64,000 nt of DNA from JADKFD01 sp050250665 (GTDB lineage: Bacteria; Pseudomonadota; Gammaproteobacteria; Xanthomonadales; SZUA-5), in the NCBI GenBank assembly GCA_050250665.1, contig JBFWOF010000011.1:1-64000 (forward strand). Reading direction: 5' to 3'. The translations under genes were made by a program, and so were the position numbers. Positions 36,203-44,372 of this stretch are shown in pieces. The notes under the pieces are model-generated. The model saw only the letters and a program-made list of their open reading frames with translations, ran no database searches and was not told the DNA's origin. The number at the start of each line of letters is the position of its first letter. Positions within the stretch are counted from its first letter, which is position 1.

Positions 36203-36652
36203 TCAATTCCAAGGCCACGGTCCGCGGCCGCGCTCAGGCCCAAACTCCAGCGGGTTGTGGTTGTGCGTGCCGCCGCCGCTGAGCACGGATCCGAGCATGC
36301 ACGCGGCATGCAAGGGCAGATAGAAAGGACCCAGAACTTCAGCCTGGCGCGTATGCAGACTTTCCTCAAGGGTCGTGGCAATCCCGAAGCGGTTGAGCGC
36401 CGGGCAGCCATCGCTGCGACTGTGACAGCCGGCACCGTAGACATGCACATGCCCCAGCGACATCGCCGTGGGCATCAGCCAGGCGGGCATGTTGACGAAG
36501 TACAGAATCCCGCGGGCTGGATCGCGCAGCGGATGGGCGCCAAACAACATTCCAGTGCCGCCCAGGCACAAGCCCACCAGGCTGTTGGGCGACGCCCAGA
36601 GTTTCAACAACCAGGTCCGCACTGCTTGATCTCCATGGTCGGGTCGGTTCAT
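36203..36652 (-). CDS. Unknown protein inside the broken hydrolase/DUF393 operon
   Basis: 149 residues beginning MNRPDHGDQAVRTWLLKLWA. There are two weakly hydrophobic segments (SLVGLCLGGTGMLFGAHP and VLGPFYLPLHAACMLGSVL) and conserved-looking polar pieces: HVHVYGAGCHSRSDG, SLHTRQAEVLGPFYLPLHA, GGGTHNHNPLEFGPERG. The last two resemble short conserved proteins common in Lysobacterales, but I cannot name the family. The ATG overlaps the TGA of the upstream hydrolase fragment (ATGA). With both neighbours destroyed it may have lost its promoter or partners. In the intact locus only a 23-codon frame is found in this place. Confidence 0.6.
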   Translation of the reverse strand: MNRPDHGDQAVRTWLLKLWASPNSLVGLCLGGTGMLFGAHPLRDPARGILYFVNMPAWLMPTAMSLGHVHVYGAGCHSRSDGCPALNRFGIATTLEESLHTRQAEVLGPFYLPLHAACMLGSVLSGGGTHNHNPLEFGPERGRGPWPWN

Positions 36653-36735
36653 TTTTCAGGCTCCGCGAAGCCTGCATGAATGTATGCAATCGCGGCCTCG
36701 TGCGCTACCAGGCTGCCGGAGACCTTGAGCCGCTT
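36649..36735 (-). pseudogene. C-terminal remnant of an alpha/beta hydrolase gene
   Basis: The frame reads KRLKVSGSLVAHEAAIAYIH and ends AGFAEPEK. It matches the C-terminus of the hydrolase at 23379-24290 (LKVSGKLAAHEAAIAYIHQG). About 28 codons are left; the rest of the gene is absent. The break lies nine bases from the stop codon of the FG-GAP protein gene. Its TGA overlaps the next ATG. Confidence 0.82.
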
Positions 36736-36744
36736 GGCGCTGCC

Positions 36745-38310
36745 TCAGAATGGCAGTGGCGCGATCGTCCCCAGCAGGTACCCGATCGGAATGCTGTCGA
36801 CACTGCCGAAGGGTCCGAGACTGAGTTGCTGGCCGTCGCTGCTGCGTATCACGTACAGCTTCTGGTCGCTCGGGCGATAGACGGCGATATCGTTCTTGCG
36901 ATCGAGATCGACGTTGATCGACACCGGGAAGTCGCCAGGCAGACCCCAACTGATGGGCGTTCCGTTCGGAAACAGGTACCACTCCCACGCTGTCGCGGTC
37001 TCACGCGCAACCATCAAGCCGAACTGGTTGCCGCTGCTGCCCGCAGTCCAGTTGCCGAGCACCAGACGGTCGCCCAGCACGCCCCAGGCTGGCCCACCCA
37101 GCCCGATCGGCGTCAAACTCAGCGGATCAACCACGAACTGGATCAGGCGCATGTTGCCATCGATGCGCTGCGCGTAAAGGGTGATCTCGTCGGCGCCATT
37201 CTGGTCGGCGTCCTGGCCGGCACCAAAGCCGATGTTGGCCGACGTGTGATTGGCCGGATCGTAGGCGCGCGGATCGATGATCAGGTCGCGCAAGGCGTAG
37301 TCACGACTGAACAGGATGCGAGCGTAGTACCTCGGCTGACCGCCGAAGTCGCCGAGAAATGCCATTGCCAGATCGGTGATGCCGTCGCCGTCGTAGTCGC
37401 CCGGAATCGGGAAGTGCGGTGTGCTGGCCCAGTCACCCGGCAGGGACAGCGAGCGGCCGCCGCTGCCAGTGGTGAAATTCAGCGTGCCGGTGCTGGCATC
37501 CCAGAAGCCGAGGTTCAGGCGCGAGCGACCGCCAAATCGGCCCGGGTAGGCTTGCGTGTTGGGGCCGACGCCGAAAGCGACCGGCCCGAAGTCTTGCGGC
37601 GGGTCAAACTGACGGATGCTCCAGTCGGGCGCGCCGGTGTAGTCGAGCAGCGTCAGCGGGCTGCGCGTGGGACTCTCGCTGCCGCCGTTCAGCACCACAT
37701 CGAGGCTGGGACGCTGGCACACCATGGGCGCGTGCTCGGGTTCTTCCATGCCGGTGGCCAGGAGTTCGTCTGGAGCGCTGGTGTCGATGACCAGCCGCGC
37801 GCTGCTGATTGCGCCGCTGCCGCTGGCCGAGCCCAGCCTGCTGATCCTCAAGGTCAGCGGCAAGTTGCGGTCGAGATCGAATTCCAGATAGCGCGCCAGC
37901 AGGTTGGTGCACACGCCGCTCTGCCCGAACTGGAAAGCGCGCGCCGGATAGGCGGTCGGCAGATTGCCGCTGACCGGCGCGGCCAGCGCCCAGGCGGTGG
38001 CCGCGCCGTCGCTGATCCGATAGCGGCCGTTCATGGTGACGGCGCTGGAGACGCCACTCATCATCGCCAGCGGCAGCACCACCACGCCGCTGTTGTCGAC
38101 CAGCGACCAGTTCAGTTCACGGGCGCGGCTGTAGCTGATGTCCAGTTGCAGCGTGGCACTGACGATGGGGTCGTGGATGGCGCCAAGATCGAAGTGAAGA
38201 TCACGGCCGGAGCCGTCAATGGCGCCAGGATTGCTGGCGTCGACAGTGAATCGGGCCGCCTGAGCCGGCAGAGCCAGGGCCAATACCAGCAGGAACAGAA
38301 ACCGCGACAT
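36745..38310 (-). CDS. Exported FG-GAP/VCBS-repeat protein
   Basis: The 521-residue protein has a signal peptide (MSRFLFLLVLALALPAQAA). The first about 200 residues form a strand-rich domain resembling a P-domain or proprotein convertase sandwich (DGSGRDLHFDLGAIHDPIV). The second half has three FG-GAP-type calcium-binding repeats: IPGDYDGDGITDLAMAF, FGAGQDADQNGADEITLY and VNVDLDRKNDIAVYRPS in outline. FG-GAP blades build a seven-bladed propeller, often in surface or adhesion proteins. An ATGM-E-E stretch between the halves (LLATGMEEPE) faintly recalls the D-G-F-E ends of other proteins here. No enzyme domain is seen. The start at 38310 is three codons inside the open frame. Confidence 0.78.
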   Translation of the reverse strand: MSRFLFLLVLALALPAQAARFTVDASNPGAIDGSGRDLHFDLGAIHDPIVSATLQLDISYSRARELNWSLVDNSGVVVLPLAMMSGVSSAVTMNGRYRISDGAATAWALAAPVSGNLPTAYPARAFQFGQSGVCTNLLARYLEFDLDRNLPLTLRISRLGSASGSGAISSARLVIDTSAPDELLATGMEEPEHAPMVCQRPSLDVVLNGGSESPTRSPLTLLDYTGAPDWSIRQFDPPQDFGPVAFGVGPNTQAYPGRFGGRSRLNLGFWDASTGTLNFTTGSGGRSLSLPGDWASTPHFPIPGDYDGDGITDLAMAFLGDFGGQPRYYARILFSRDYALRDLIIDPRAYDPANHTSANIGFGAGQDADQNGADEITLYAQRIDGNMRLIQFVVDPLSLTPIGLGGPAWGVLGDRLVLGNWTAGSSGNQFGLMVARETATAWEWYLFPNGTPISWGLPGDFPVSINVDLDRKNDIAVYRPSDQKLYVIRSSDGQQLSLGPFGSVDSIPIGYLLGTIAPLPF

Positions 38311-38641
38311 TGCGCGCACTCACGGAATGGGAACGCGCATCCATACGTCGAATGGCGCGTCGGGCTGACATTGCCGCCGCGTCTCTCGGCCCGAATGCTG
38401 CGTTACGCGTCGGCGCCATGGCCCTGCCATCACTGCCTTCGGCCCCGGCCTGCAACCCGTTGCGGGCGCTCAAACCGATGCGCGGCTTGCCGCGCAACCC
38501 ATCTGCCATCTCCCTCGCGCCTTGCCTCGGGCCGAAATCCAGCGGAAATTGCTGCAACTGTGTACGGGACACCACACCAGGAACGGCACAGCCCAAGTCA
38601 CGACGAATGCGTTTCGTGCCTCAACGCATCCCGCTTGGGCT
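38311..38641. other. Gap between two exported-protein genes, repeats only
   Basis: 331 bases, no gene recognised. A copy of a short dispersed repeat lies at 38361-38404 and a family D half-unit (GAATGCGTTTCGTGCCTCAA) at 38587-38621. The rest has no clear promoter. Confidence 0.5.
38361..38404. repeat. Short dispersed repeat, copy 2
   Basis: Starts CGGGCTGACATTGCCGCC and continues GTCTCTCGGCCCGAATGCTG; it is a near copy of 4878-4920. It is upstream of the FG-GAP protein gene on the minus strand. Confidence 0.55.
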
Positions 38642-41590
38642 TCAGGGTGCCCTGATCCCAGCGCTGTCGTACAACTCGGCGCCGGTCTGGCCCTCAAAAA
38701 CCTGCAGGCGCAAATCGCCAGCGCCCGCGGCGCCACGCGCACTGCGCGCCTGGGTGTGCAGCAGCACGCTGTCGGCGTCACTGGTACAGATGCCGGCAAA
38801 GCCGCTATGCGAGCCGTCGAGCCAGCCACCAACCACTGCGCCTCCGAGGAAGGCAGCGGCGTCGCCATTGGCTTGTGTCGTGCCGACGGCCGCGAGGAAT
38901 AGCCGCGTTCCCTGCAGCGGCTGCAGACCGACGATGTGGAAGCCGTTGGCGAGCGTCAGTTCGCGCCGTTGCGAGACTTCGCCCAGGGTCAGCTGTTCAC
39001 GCAGTACCAGGGTCCGTGCGGTCGATGGTGGCAGCGTGCTCTCGACGGTCAGCACAAACTCACCGCCATCGCCGCTGAGGTCCAGACTCACGCGTTGATT
39101 CGGGCCCTGCGGGTTCTGAATCGAGAATGCGGCATACCCGGGCACGCCGGCCCCGGCGCTGGTGCCAAAACCGCCGAAGTTGATGCCGCCATGCAAGTAC
39201 CGGCTGCCACTGCCGAGCAGCAGGTCAAGACCCCAGCTTCCTGCGGCAGAGGCGTCATTCTGATCGAGCAGACTCACCGAAGACACCAGATAGGCCGGGC
39301 AGGCGCGCGCCGGGTCGAGCGCGACCGCCACGGTCGGTGCGGGTTCGATCGCGCCGGCGCGATAAACGGGTTCGAGCACGAGCGGCCGCAAATTGTGCGG
39401 CGCCTTCGGACCCCAGCACCAGACACGATGGTCAGCAATGGCGCAGGCAAACTGTTCACCGGCACTCAGTTGTGTAGGCGCCGACGGCAGTCCTGCCACC
39501 GCTATCCAATCGCGCTCCAGGGCAGTCAGCCCCTGCTCCTGCAGATCACATACGTGTTCGCCATTCGCAGGCATCAGGCCCGCCAGGGTCTCATAGCTGC
39601 AGGCGCGATCCGTGGCCGCCGCGCAGCGCACATCGGTGCCGTTACCCTGCGCGCATTGCAAGCGCCCGCCGAGTGCGAAGGCCCGTGTGGCGCCGCCGAA
39701 CGGCGGCTGCAGGATCGCACCGACGCGGCTTTCTCCGCGCAGCGGCGGCGTGAAATCGAGGCCGTAACAGCGATCGCCCAGGCAGGTCGTGAAACCGCTG
39801 CTGCGCAGACGTGGTTCGAATTCCCCTGGCACAGGCGAGCCGGGCGGAACCAGACGTGGACTCGTGTCGGTCACGCCGGCAGTCAGATCTTCCGGGTGCA
39901 GCGGCAGTTGGCCCCAGCATCGAGTTTCGCGCGCACCGCCAGCCAGCGTGACGGTGGCGCAACTGTGGTGCATGCCCAGCGCCAGTTCGACAACCTCGGC
40001 GTCGCCGAGTGGCATCGCACCGCCAGGCAAGGGCTCTGTGGTCGGGATGCCGCTGCTCTGGCCGCTCGCGTTGAGTCCCCAACAATGCAGACCATCCTGT
40101 GCACCCCAGGCGCAGGTGTGCTGGTCACCGGCAGCAACCAGGGTGCCGGCGAACTGCGCGCGGACGGGATCGAGACGCGCCTCGGTAGTGCCATCGCCCA
40201 GTGCGCCGTAGCGATTGTTGCCCCAGCACCACAATCCGTCGTCAGTGGCCGCGCAGGCATGCGCCGTGCCGACCGCGATCATGCTTGCCGGAGGAATGGA
40301 CACTCGCACAGGCGCCGCCCACCAAGCTTCAGTACCGCCCCAGCACCACACCGCACCATCGGCGTATCGGGCGCAGGCCTGCGCCCGGCCGAGCGCCAAC
40401 TGCACGGGTTCGCCGGTCTGAAGCTGCAGCTCACGCGCGTCCCAGTCGCGAAAGGGATAACGCTTGCTCAGGGTGCGACAGTGCAGCGCACCGTTGCCTT
40501 CGTAACAACCACCAAGCCAGTCTTGTGGCTCTCCCCAGATGCGTGGCTCCAATCGCGGGGTCGCATGGCCATTCCTGCCCTCGTCATTGGCGCCCCAGCA
40601 CCAGCGGCGGCCCTCGACCAACACGCAGCTTTGACCCGAGGCCAGATCGAGTGCAGTGGCGACACCCGGCAGGCCTGCCACGCGCTGAGGCAGAAGCACC
40701 GTCTGCGATTGCCCCGGGGGCAAGTCCACACCGATCTGTCCTTGAGAATTGCTGCCCCAGCACCAGACGTCGCCGATTTCCGTGAGCGCACAGCTGTGGA
40801 AATCACCGCTATCAATCGCGACTACTGCCGCCGGCAAGGCCGACACAGCCACCGGTGTGGGCTGGACGGCACCGCTGCCGTCGCCTAACTGGCCGAAGCT
40901 GCCGGCGCCCCAACACCAGACACTGCCGTCAGCGAGCGCGCACGCATGCCTATGCCCAAGTGCGATCGAGTCGGTCTCGCCCGGCAAGCCTGGCACGCGC
41001 CGGGCGTCCAGCTGCTCACCTGTCACCAACAAGCCCCAGCACCAGATGCCATCGCTGCGACTGCGTGCGCAGCTCTGGCTTAGCCCGTGCGCGACCTGCA
41101 GCATGCCCTCTGGCAAACCCGGCACACGCGTGGGCTGCATTCGCGTGATCCGATCGCCGACGCCAAGCTGTCCATTGAGATTCGGCCCCCAGCACCAGAC
41201 GCCGGCCGCATCAACGGCGCAGGAACGATCGGTGACGGCGAGACTGGTCGGGCGATCGAAATCCCCCGTTGCGCTGTCTGGACGGCGTATCCACTCGGCC
41301 AGCGAAGTCAGGCTGGGCGCGCCAGTGCCGAGCAATCCAGACACGTTGTCGCCCCAGCAATACAGGCGTTCGCCGACAAATCCGCAGCCGCGGTCGCAAT
41401 CGACAGGGGAAGCATAGTTGGCGCAGCCGCGATCGAAATCGCCCTGGCTCACCAGCGTGACGCCTTGCAGAGGAACCACGGGCGATGCGATCGCGGTCAT
41501 CGGTGTGAGCGCAAGACCCAAGATGGCCAACCACAGTCGGTAGCCCGTGGTGGGTCGTGGCTGCGGGTCTTCGTGTTTGCTACCGATCAT
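38642..41590 (-). CDS. Exported RCC1-type beta-propeller protein
   Basis: The 982-residue protein from the ATG at 41590 (AGGAAA eight bases upstream) has a signal peptide (LWLAILGLALTPMTAIAS). It carries about eleven RCC1-like units, each with Cys then W/Y/H-C-W-G: YCWGDN, WCWGPN, WCWGAG, WCWGSN, WCWGAN, WCWGNN and others. The units CALADGSVWCWGAGSFGQLG and CALTEIGDVWCWGSNSQGQI show the full RCC1 pattern with an added cysteine pair, likely a disulfide in each blade. The last about 250 residues form a beta-rich domain. Secreted RCC1 proteins are common in predatory and environmental bacteria, with no fixed role. It does not end in D-G-F-E. Length and repeat number suggest one or two propellers. 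Confidence 0.82.
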   Translation of the reverse strand: MIGSKHEDPQPRPTTGYRLWLAILGLALTPMTAIASPVVPLQGVTLVSQGDFDRGCANYASPVDCDRGCGFVGERLYCWGDNVSGLLGTGAPSLTSLAEWIRRPDSATGDFDRPTSLAVTDRSCAVDAAGVWCWGPNLNGQLGVGDRITRMQPTRVPGLPEGMLQVAHGLSQSCARSRSDGIWCWGLLVTGEQLDARRVPGLPGETDSIALGHRHACALADGSVWCWGAGSFGQLGDGSGAVQPTPVAVSALPAAVVAIDSGDFHSCALTEIGDVWCWGSNSQGQIGVDLPPGQSQTVLLPQRVAGLPGVATALDLASGQSCVLVEGRRWCWGANDEGRNGHATPRLEPRIWGEPQDWLGGCYEGNGALHCRTLSKRYPFRDWDARELQLQTGEPVQLALGRAQACARYADGAVWCWGGTEAWWAAPVRVSIPPASMIAVGTAHACAATDDGLWCWGNNRYGALGDGTTEARLDPVRAQFAGTLVAAGDQHTCAWGAQDGLHCWGLNASGQSSGIPTTEPLPGGAMPLGDAEVVELALGMHHSCATVTLAGGARETRCWGQLPLHPEDLTAGVTDTSPRLVPPGSPVPGEFEPRLRSSGFTTCLGDRCYGLDFTPPLRGESRVGAILQPPFGGATRAFALGGRLQCAQGNGTDVRCAAATDRACSYETLAGLMPANGEHVCDLQEQGLTALERDWIAVAGLPSAPTQLSAGEQFACAIADHRVWCWGPKAPHNLRPLVLEPVYRAGAIEPAPTVAVALDPARACPAYLVSSVSLLDQNDASAAGSWGLDLLLGSGSRYLHGGINFGGFGTSAGAGVPGYAAFSIQNPQGPNQRVSLDLSGDGGEFVLTVESTLPPSTARTLVLREQLTLGEVSQRRELTLANGFHIVGLQPLQGTRLFLAAVGTTQANGDAAAFLGGAVVGGWLDGSHSGFAGICTSDADSVLLHTQARSARGAAGAGDLRLQVFEGQTGAELYDSAGIRAP

Positions 41591-42330
41591 GCTCAATTTC
41601 CTGTTGCTTCCGAGTACAAGGCCGAAACCTGGCCAGCCAACCGCTGACCCCGCGCCAGAGCGCCAATTCCTCGGACCGGCCGACATCAGCGGGAAACGAG
41701 AGACACGGCGCAGGGCATCCAGGATCTCCCTCGCCAGAAAACAGCGCGCAGGATGCGGTGAGCGAATCGAACCGCATCAGTCGCGGAACGACCCAGCGTA
41801 TGTCAGGACAGATTCGCTTCAGGGTTCAACCTATCCGAAGCGGGCCCAGCCTCTTCAGGCACATTACAAAGTGTAAATCATACACTCGTCGTTTCGATTC
41901 TGGTCGTTATCAGACGTCGGATGCTTGCTGCATCACCGTTCCCCGCTCAGGTCGTGCTTGAGCGCCGAGGTGACTCCGATCTGGTCCAGCACCAGCCCAG
42001 GCAACCGCAGCTCAGCGCATGAGGAATCCCTTCTGGCCGCGTTTGCAACCCGAGTTTTTGGCGCAGCCCGCGCAGGGCGGAACGCGCCAGCCGTAGAATC
42101 CGGACGAGCGACGAGATACAAGAGGCGGATTCCGCCGAGGGAACCGATGGGCACCCGCCAATCAGCCGGCGCCCGCGGCAAGCCGTGAAATCCGCACGAT
42201 GAGACCGCGTGGGCTCCCCTCTACACCGGATTGCAGCTTTGGCCTTGTCCAGTCTCGGCGACAAGGGAAAGTTGGTGCGAATGCTCGGGCTCGTTGGGCA
42301 CAATGCAGCCAGCCCAAGCTGAGGTCAGCG
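41591..42330. other. 740-base region without a confident gene
   Basis: The region separates the RCC1 gene from a divergent membrane-protein gene. It contains the perfect 5-base arms GTGTA-AATCA-TACAC at 41871-41885, an AT-rich spot that could be an operator or promoter, and repeat family E at 42076-42218. Open frames on both strands are short and unlike known proteins. Confidence 0.5.
42076..42218. repeat. Repeat family E, copy
   Basis: Contains the family blocks AGAGGCGGATTCCGCCGAGG, GGGCACCCGCCAATCAGC, and the closing hairpin half GTGAAATCCGCACGATGAGA with GCGTGGGCTCCC. It is closely related to 50542-50680 and 48659-48797. Confidence 0.7.
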
Positions 42331-43053
42331 ATGACACTGCGCGAATTGCTCCGAGGCACCTGGCGTTTCCTGACCTTCCGCGAATTCCGGCCGGCGCCAG
42401 GCACCCTGCACCTGTGGTTGCTTTGGGGCCTGGCTTGCACCTGGCTCGCGGGCATCGGGCGCTACTGGGATCATCCGCGCGCGCTGTGGTGGCAGAGTCT
42501 GGGCCTGGGTTCGCTGGCTTATGTGCTGGTCCTGTCGCTGATGCTGTGGTTGCTGCTGTTGCCGCTGCGAACACAGGTCGGGCGATATCCGCAGATCCTG
42601 TTGTTCGTCACTCTCACCGCGCCGCCAGCATTCCTGTATGCCATCCCGGTGGAGCGCTGGCTGCCGATGGCGCAGGCGGCAGCGGTCAATGCCTGGTTCC
42701 TGGGCATCGTCGCCATCTGGCGGGTGGCATTGTGGGCGCACTTCCTGGTCAAGGCCGCCCGGCTGCCGAATGGTGCGGTGCTGTGCGTGGTGCTGCTGCC
42801 CCTGACCATCATCGTGACCGCGCTGGCCAGCCTGAATCTGGAACACGTGGTGTTTGCCATCATGTCGGGCATCCGCGACGAGCAACGTTCAGCGGCCGAC
42901 GCCTCCTACACGATCGTGCTGTTGCTCACGTATCTGAGCTTGCTGAGCCTGCCCTTCGTGCTGCTGGGCTACCTCTTCTACGCGGTCAAGGCATTCAGGG
43001 AACGCGGACTGCAAGAATCCGCGCCGGATGACGATCCCCCGCGGCGCCGATAG
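42331..43053 (+). CDS. Yip1-like integral membrane protein
   Basis: 240 residues with five or six hydrophobic segments: LWLLWGLACTWLAGIG, LGSLAYVLVLSLMLWLLLLP, ILLFVTLTAPPAFLYAI, AVNAWFLGIVAIWRVALWA, LCVVLLPLTIIVTALA and LLLTYLSLLSLPFVLLGYL. The layout and a W-R-V-A-L-W-A-like core resemble Yip1/YIF-type membrane proteins of bacteria, of unknown function. The ATG at 42331 has GAGG upstream; the frame open to 42199 translates repeat sequence. It converges on an aldo/keto reductase gene with four bases between the stops. Confidence 0.6.
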   Translation: MTLRELLRGTWRFLTFREFRPAPGTLHLWLLWGLACTWLAGIGRYWDHPRALWWQSLGLGSLAYVLVLSLMLWLLLLPLRTQVGRYPQILLFVTLTAPPAFLYAIPVERWLPMAQAAAVNAWFLGIVAIWRVALWAHFLVKAARLPNGAVLCVVLLPLTIIVTALASLNLEHVVFAIMSGIRDEQRSAADASYTIVLLLTYLSLLSLPFVLLGYLFYAVKAFRERGLQESAPDDDPPRRR

Positions 43054-43057
43054 TCCA

Positions 43058-44014
43058 CTAGCCGCCAGGCAATCCCGCCACGAACTCCCGCATGCGCCGG
43101 CGCTGATCCATATCCGGCAATCTGCCCATCGCCGCGCCGAGATTGTCGATCATGTGCTTGGCCTTGCTGGTGGCGGGCGTGACCACGGTGACCGCCGGAT
43201 GGGAGATGACGAACTTGAGGAAGAACTGCGCCCACGAGCTGGCATCGAACTCTGCCGCCCAGTCCGGCAGCGCCTGGCCGCGCACGCGCTCCCACAAGCG
43301 GGTGCGGCCAAAAGGCAGATAGACCAGCACGCCGATGCCGCGCTCCTGCGCCAGGGGCAGAATGCGTTCGGCGCTGAGCTCGTTGTCGATGGCGTAATCG
43401 ACGCCGATGAAATCGATGGGCTCGTCGCGCATCACCTGCTCGAGCTCTGCGTATTGCGCCGCCCGCGTGCTGGTCACGCCGAGGTAGCGAATGCGTCCCG
43501 CCTCACGCAATTCCTTGAGGATGCCCATTTGCACCGGCACATCGCCGAGGTTATGCACCTGGATCAGATCGATGACCTTGCTTCCCAGATGCTCGAACGA
43601 GGCCTCGATCTGCGCGCGGGCCGCCGCCGGATCCGCGCTGCCACCATCACGACCGGCGACATTGACCTTGGTCGCCCAGAACATCGAATCGGCGAGCCCG
43701 AGTTCCCGCGCGAGCTGACCGGCCACCGCTTCCGATTCCCCGTAGCTCGGCGCCGTGTCGAACACGGTGGCCCCGTCAGCCGCCATCGCTGTCAACACCT
43801 CACGCAGCGGATCCAGCTCGCCACTGCGTGCCAATGCAGCGAAGCTGGCGGAACTGCCCAGACCCACCATCGGCAGACGTTCGCCGGATTTGGGAATGGC
43901 GCGGGTGATCAGCTGGGCACGATCGGATGTCCCGGCCATCAGCGCGCGGGGCTTGCTGGCAAGCAGCGCCGCTGTGGCCAGCGACCCTTGCAGGAATTGT
44001 CTGCGCGTGACCAT
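43058..44014 (-). CDS. Tat-exported aldo/keto reductase
   Basis: The 318-residue protein begins MVTRRQFLQGSLATAALLAS, a Tat signal (TRRQFL). The AKR tetrad is recognisable: Asp in VFDTAPSY, Tyr four residues on, Lys in FWATKVN, His in IQVHNLGDV. The C-terminal NADPH-binding segment reads HPAVTVVTPATSKAKHM. Exported AKRs probably receive cofactor before Tat transport and may act on aldehydes in the periplasm. The gene is monocistronic and faces the cyclase gene divergently. The substrate is unknown. Confidence 0.88.
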   Translation of the reverse strand: MVTRRQFLQGSLATAALLASKPRALMAGTSDRAQLITRAIPKSGERLPMVGLGSSASFAALARSGELDPLREVLTAMAADGATVFDTAPSYGESEAVAGQLARELGLADSMFWATKVNVAGRDGGSADPAAARAQIEASFEHLGSKVIDLIQVHNLGDVPVQMGILKELREAGRIRYLGVTSTRAAQYAELEQVMRDEPIDFIGVDYAIDNELSAERILPLAQERGIGVLVYLPFGRTRLWERVRGQALPDWAAEFDASSWAQFFLKFVISHPAVTVVTPATSKAKHMIDNLGAAMGRLPDMDQRRRMREFVAGLPGG

Positions 44015-44372
44015 GGGCAGCTCCGGGCTATGCGACTACCAAAGATGGTCCGTCTGTGCGTGTGCATTTGACGTATTCGGGCGGCTCAAGAGCAGCGCAG
44101 GGCGGCTTTCCCCAAACTAGGAAGTCGGGACAAGCGGCCTGTGCCCTTCGAGCAACTGGCGCGCAGACCGTCGTGTGGCATCCGCCAATGACGCGAATCC
44201 CAGGGACCACGAGCCTGGTATGCGCTTCGCGCTTCCCGAGCCATGTTTACAAGGAATCATCGACGTGCACCGTGCGGAATCTCATACTAGCCCTGCTTGT
44301 ACGCGCACCCGGTTTGAGGTGCGCACTGGCTCGAATGCCAGGCCTGCCCGCCTGCTTTGATGAGCGACTTCC
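44015..44372. other. Divergent intergenic region, reductase / cyclase
   Basis: 358 bases that must carry promoters in both directions. No clear promoter or operator was picked out and no small gene seems likely. A TTTGACGTATTC box at 44066-44077 is a candidate promoter element only. Confidence 0.35.

Noticed and set aside
36676..40888. Two 650-codon plus-strand frames opposite the FG-GAP and RCC1 genes
   Set aside because: Both minus-strand genes have signal peptides and repeats; the plus frames have neither.
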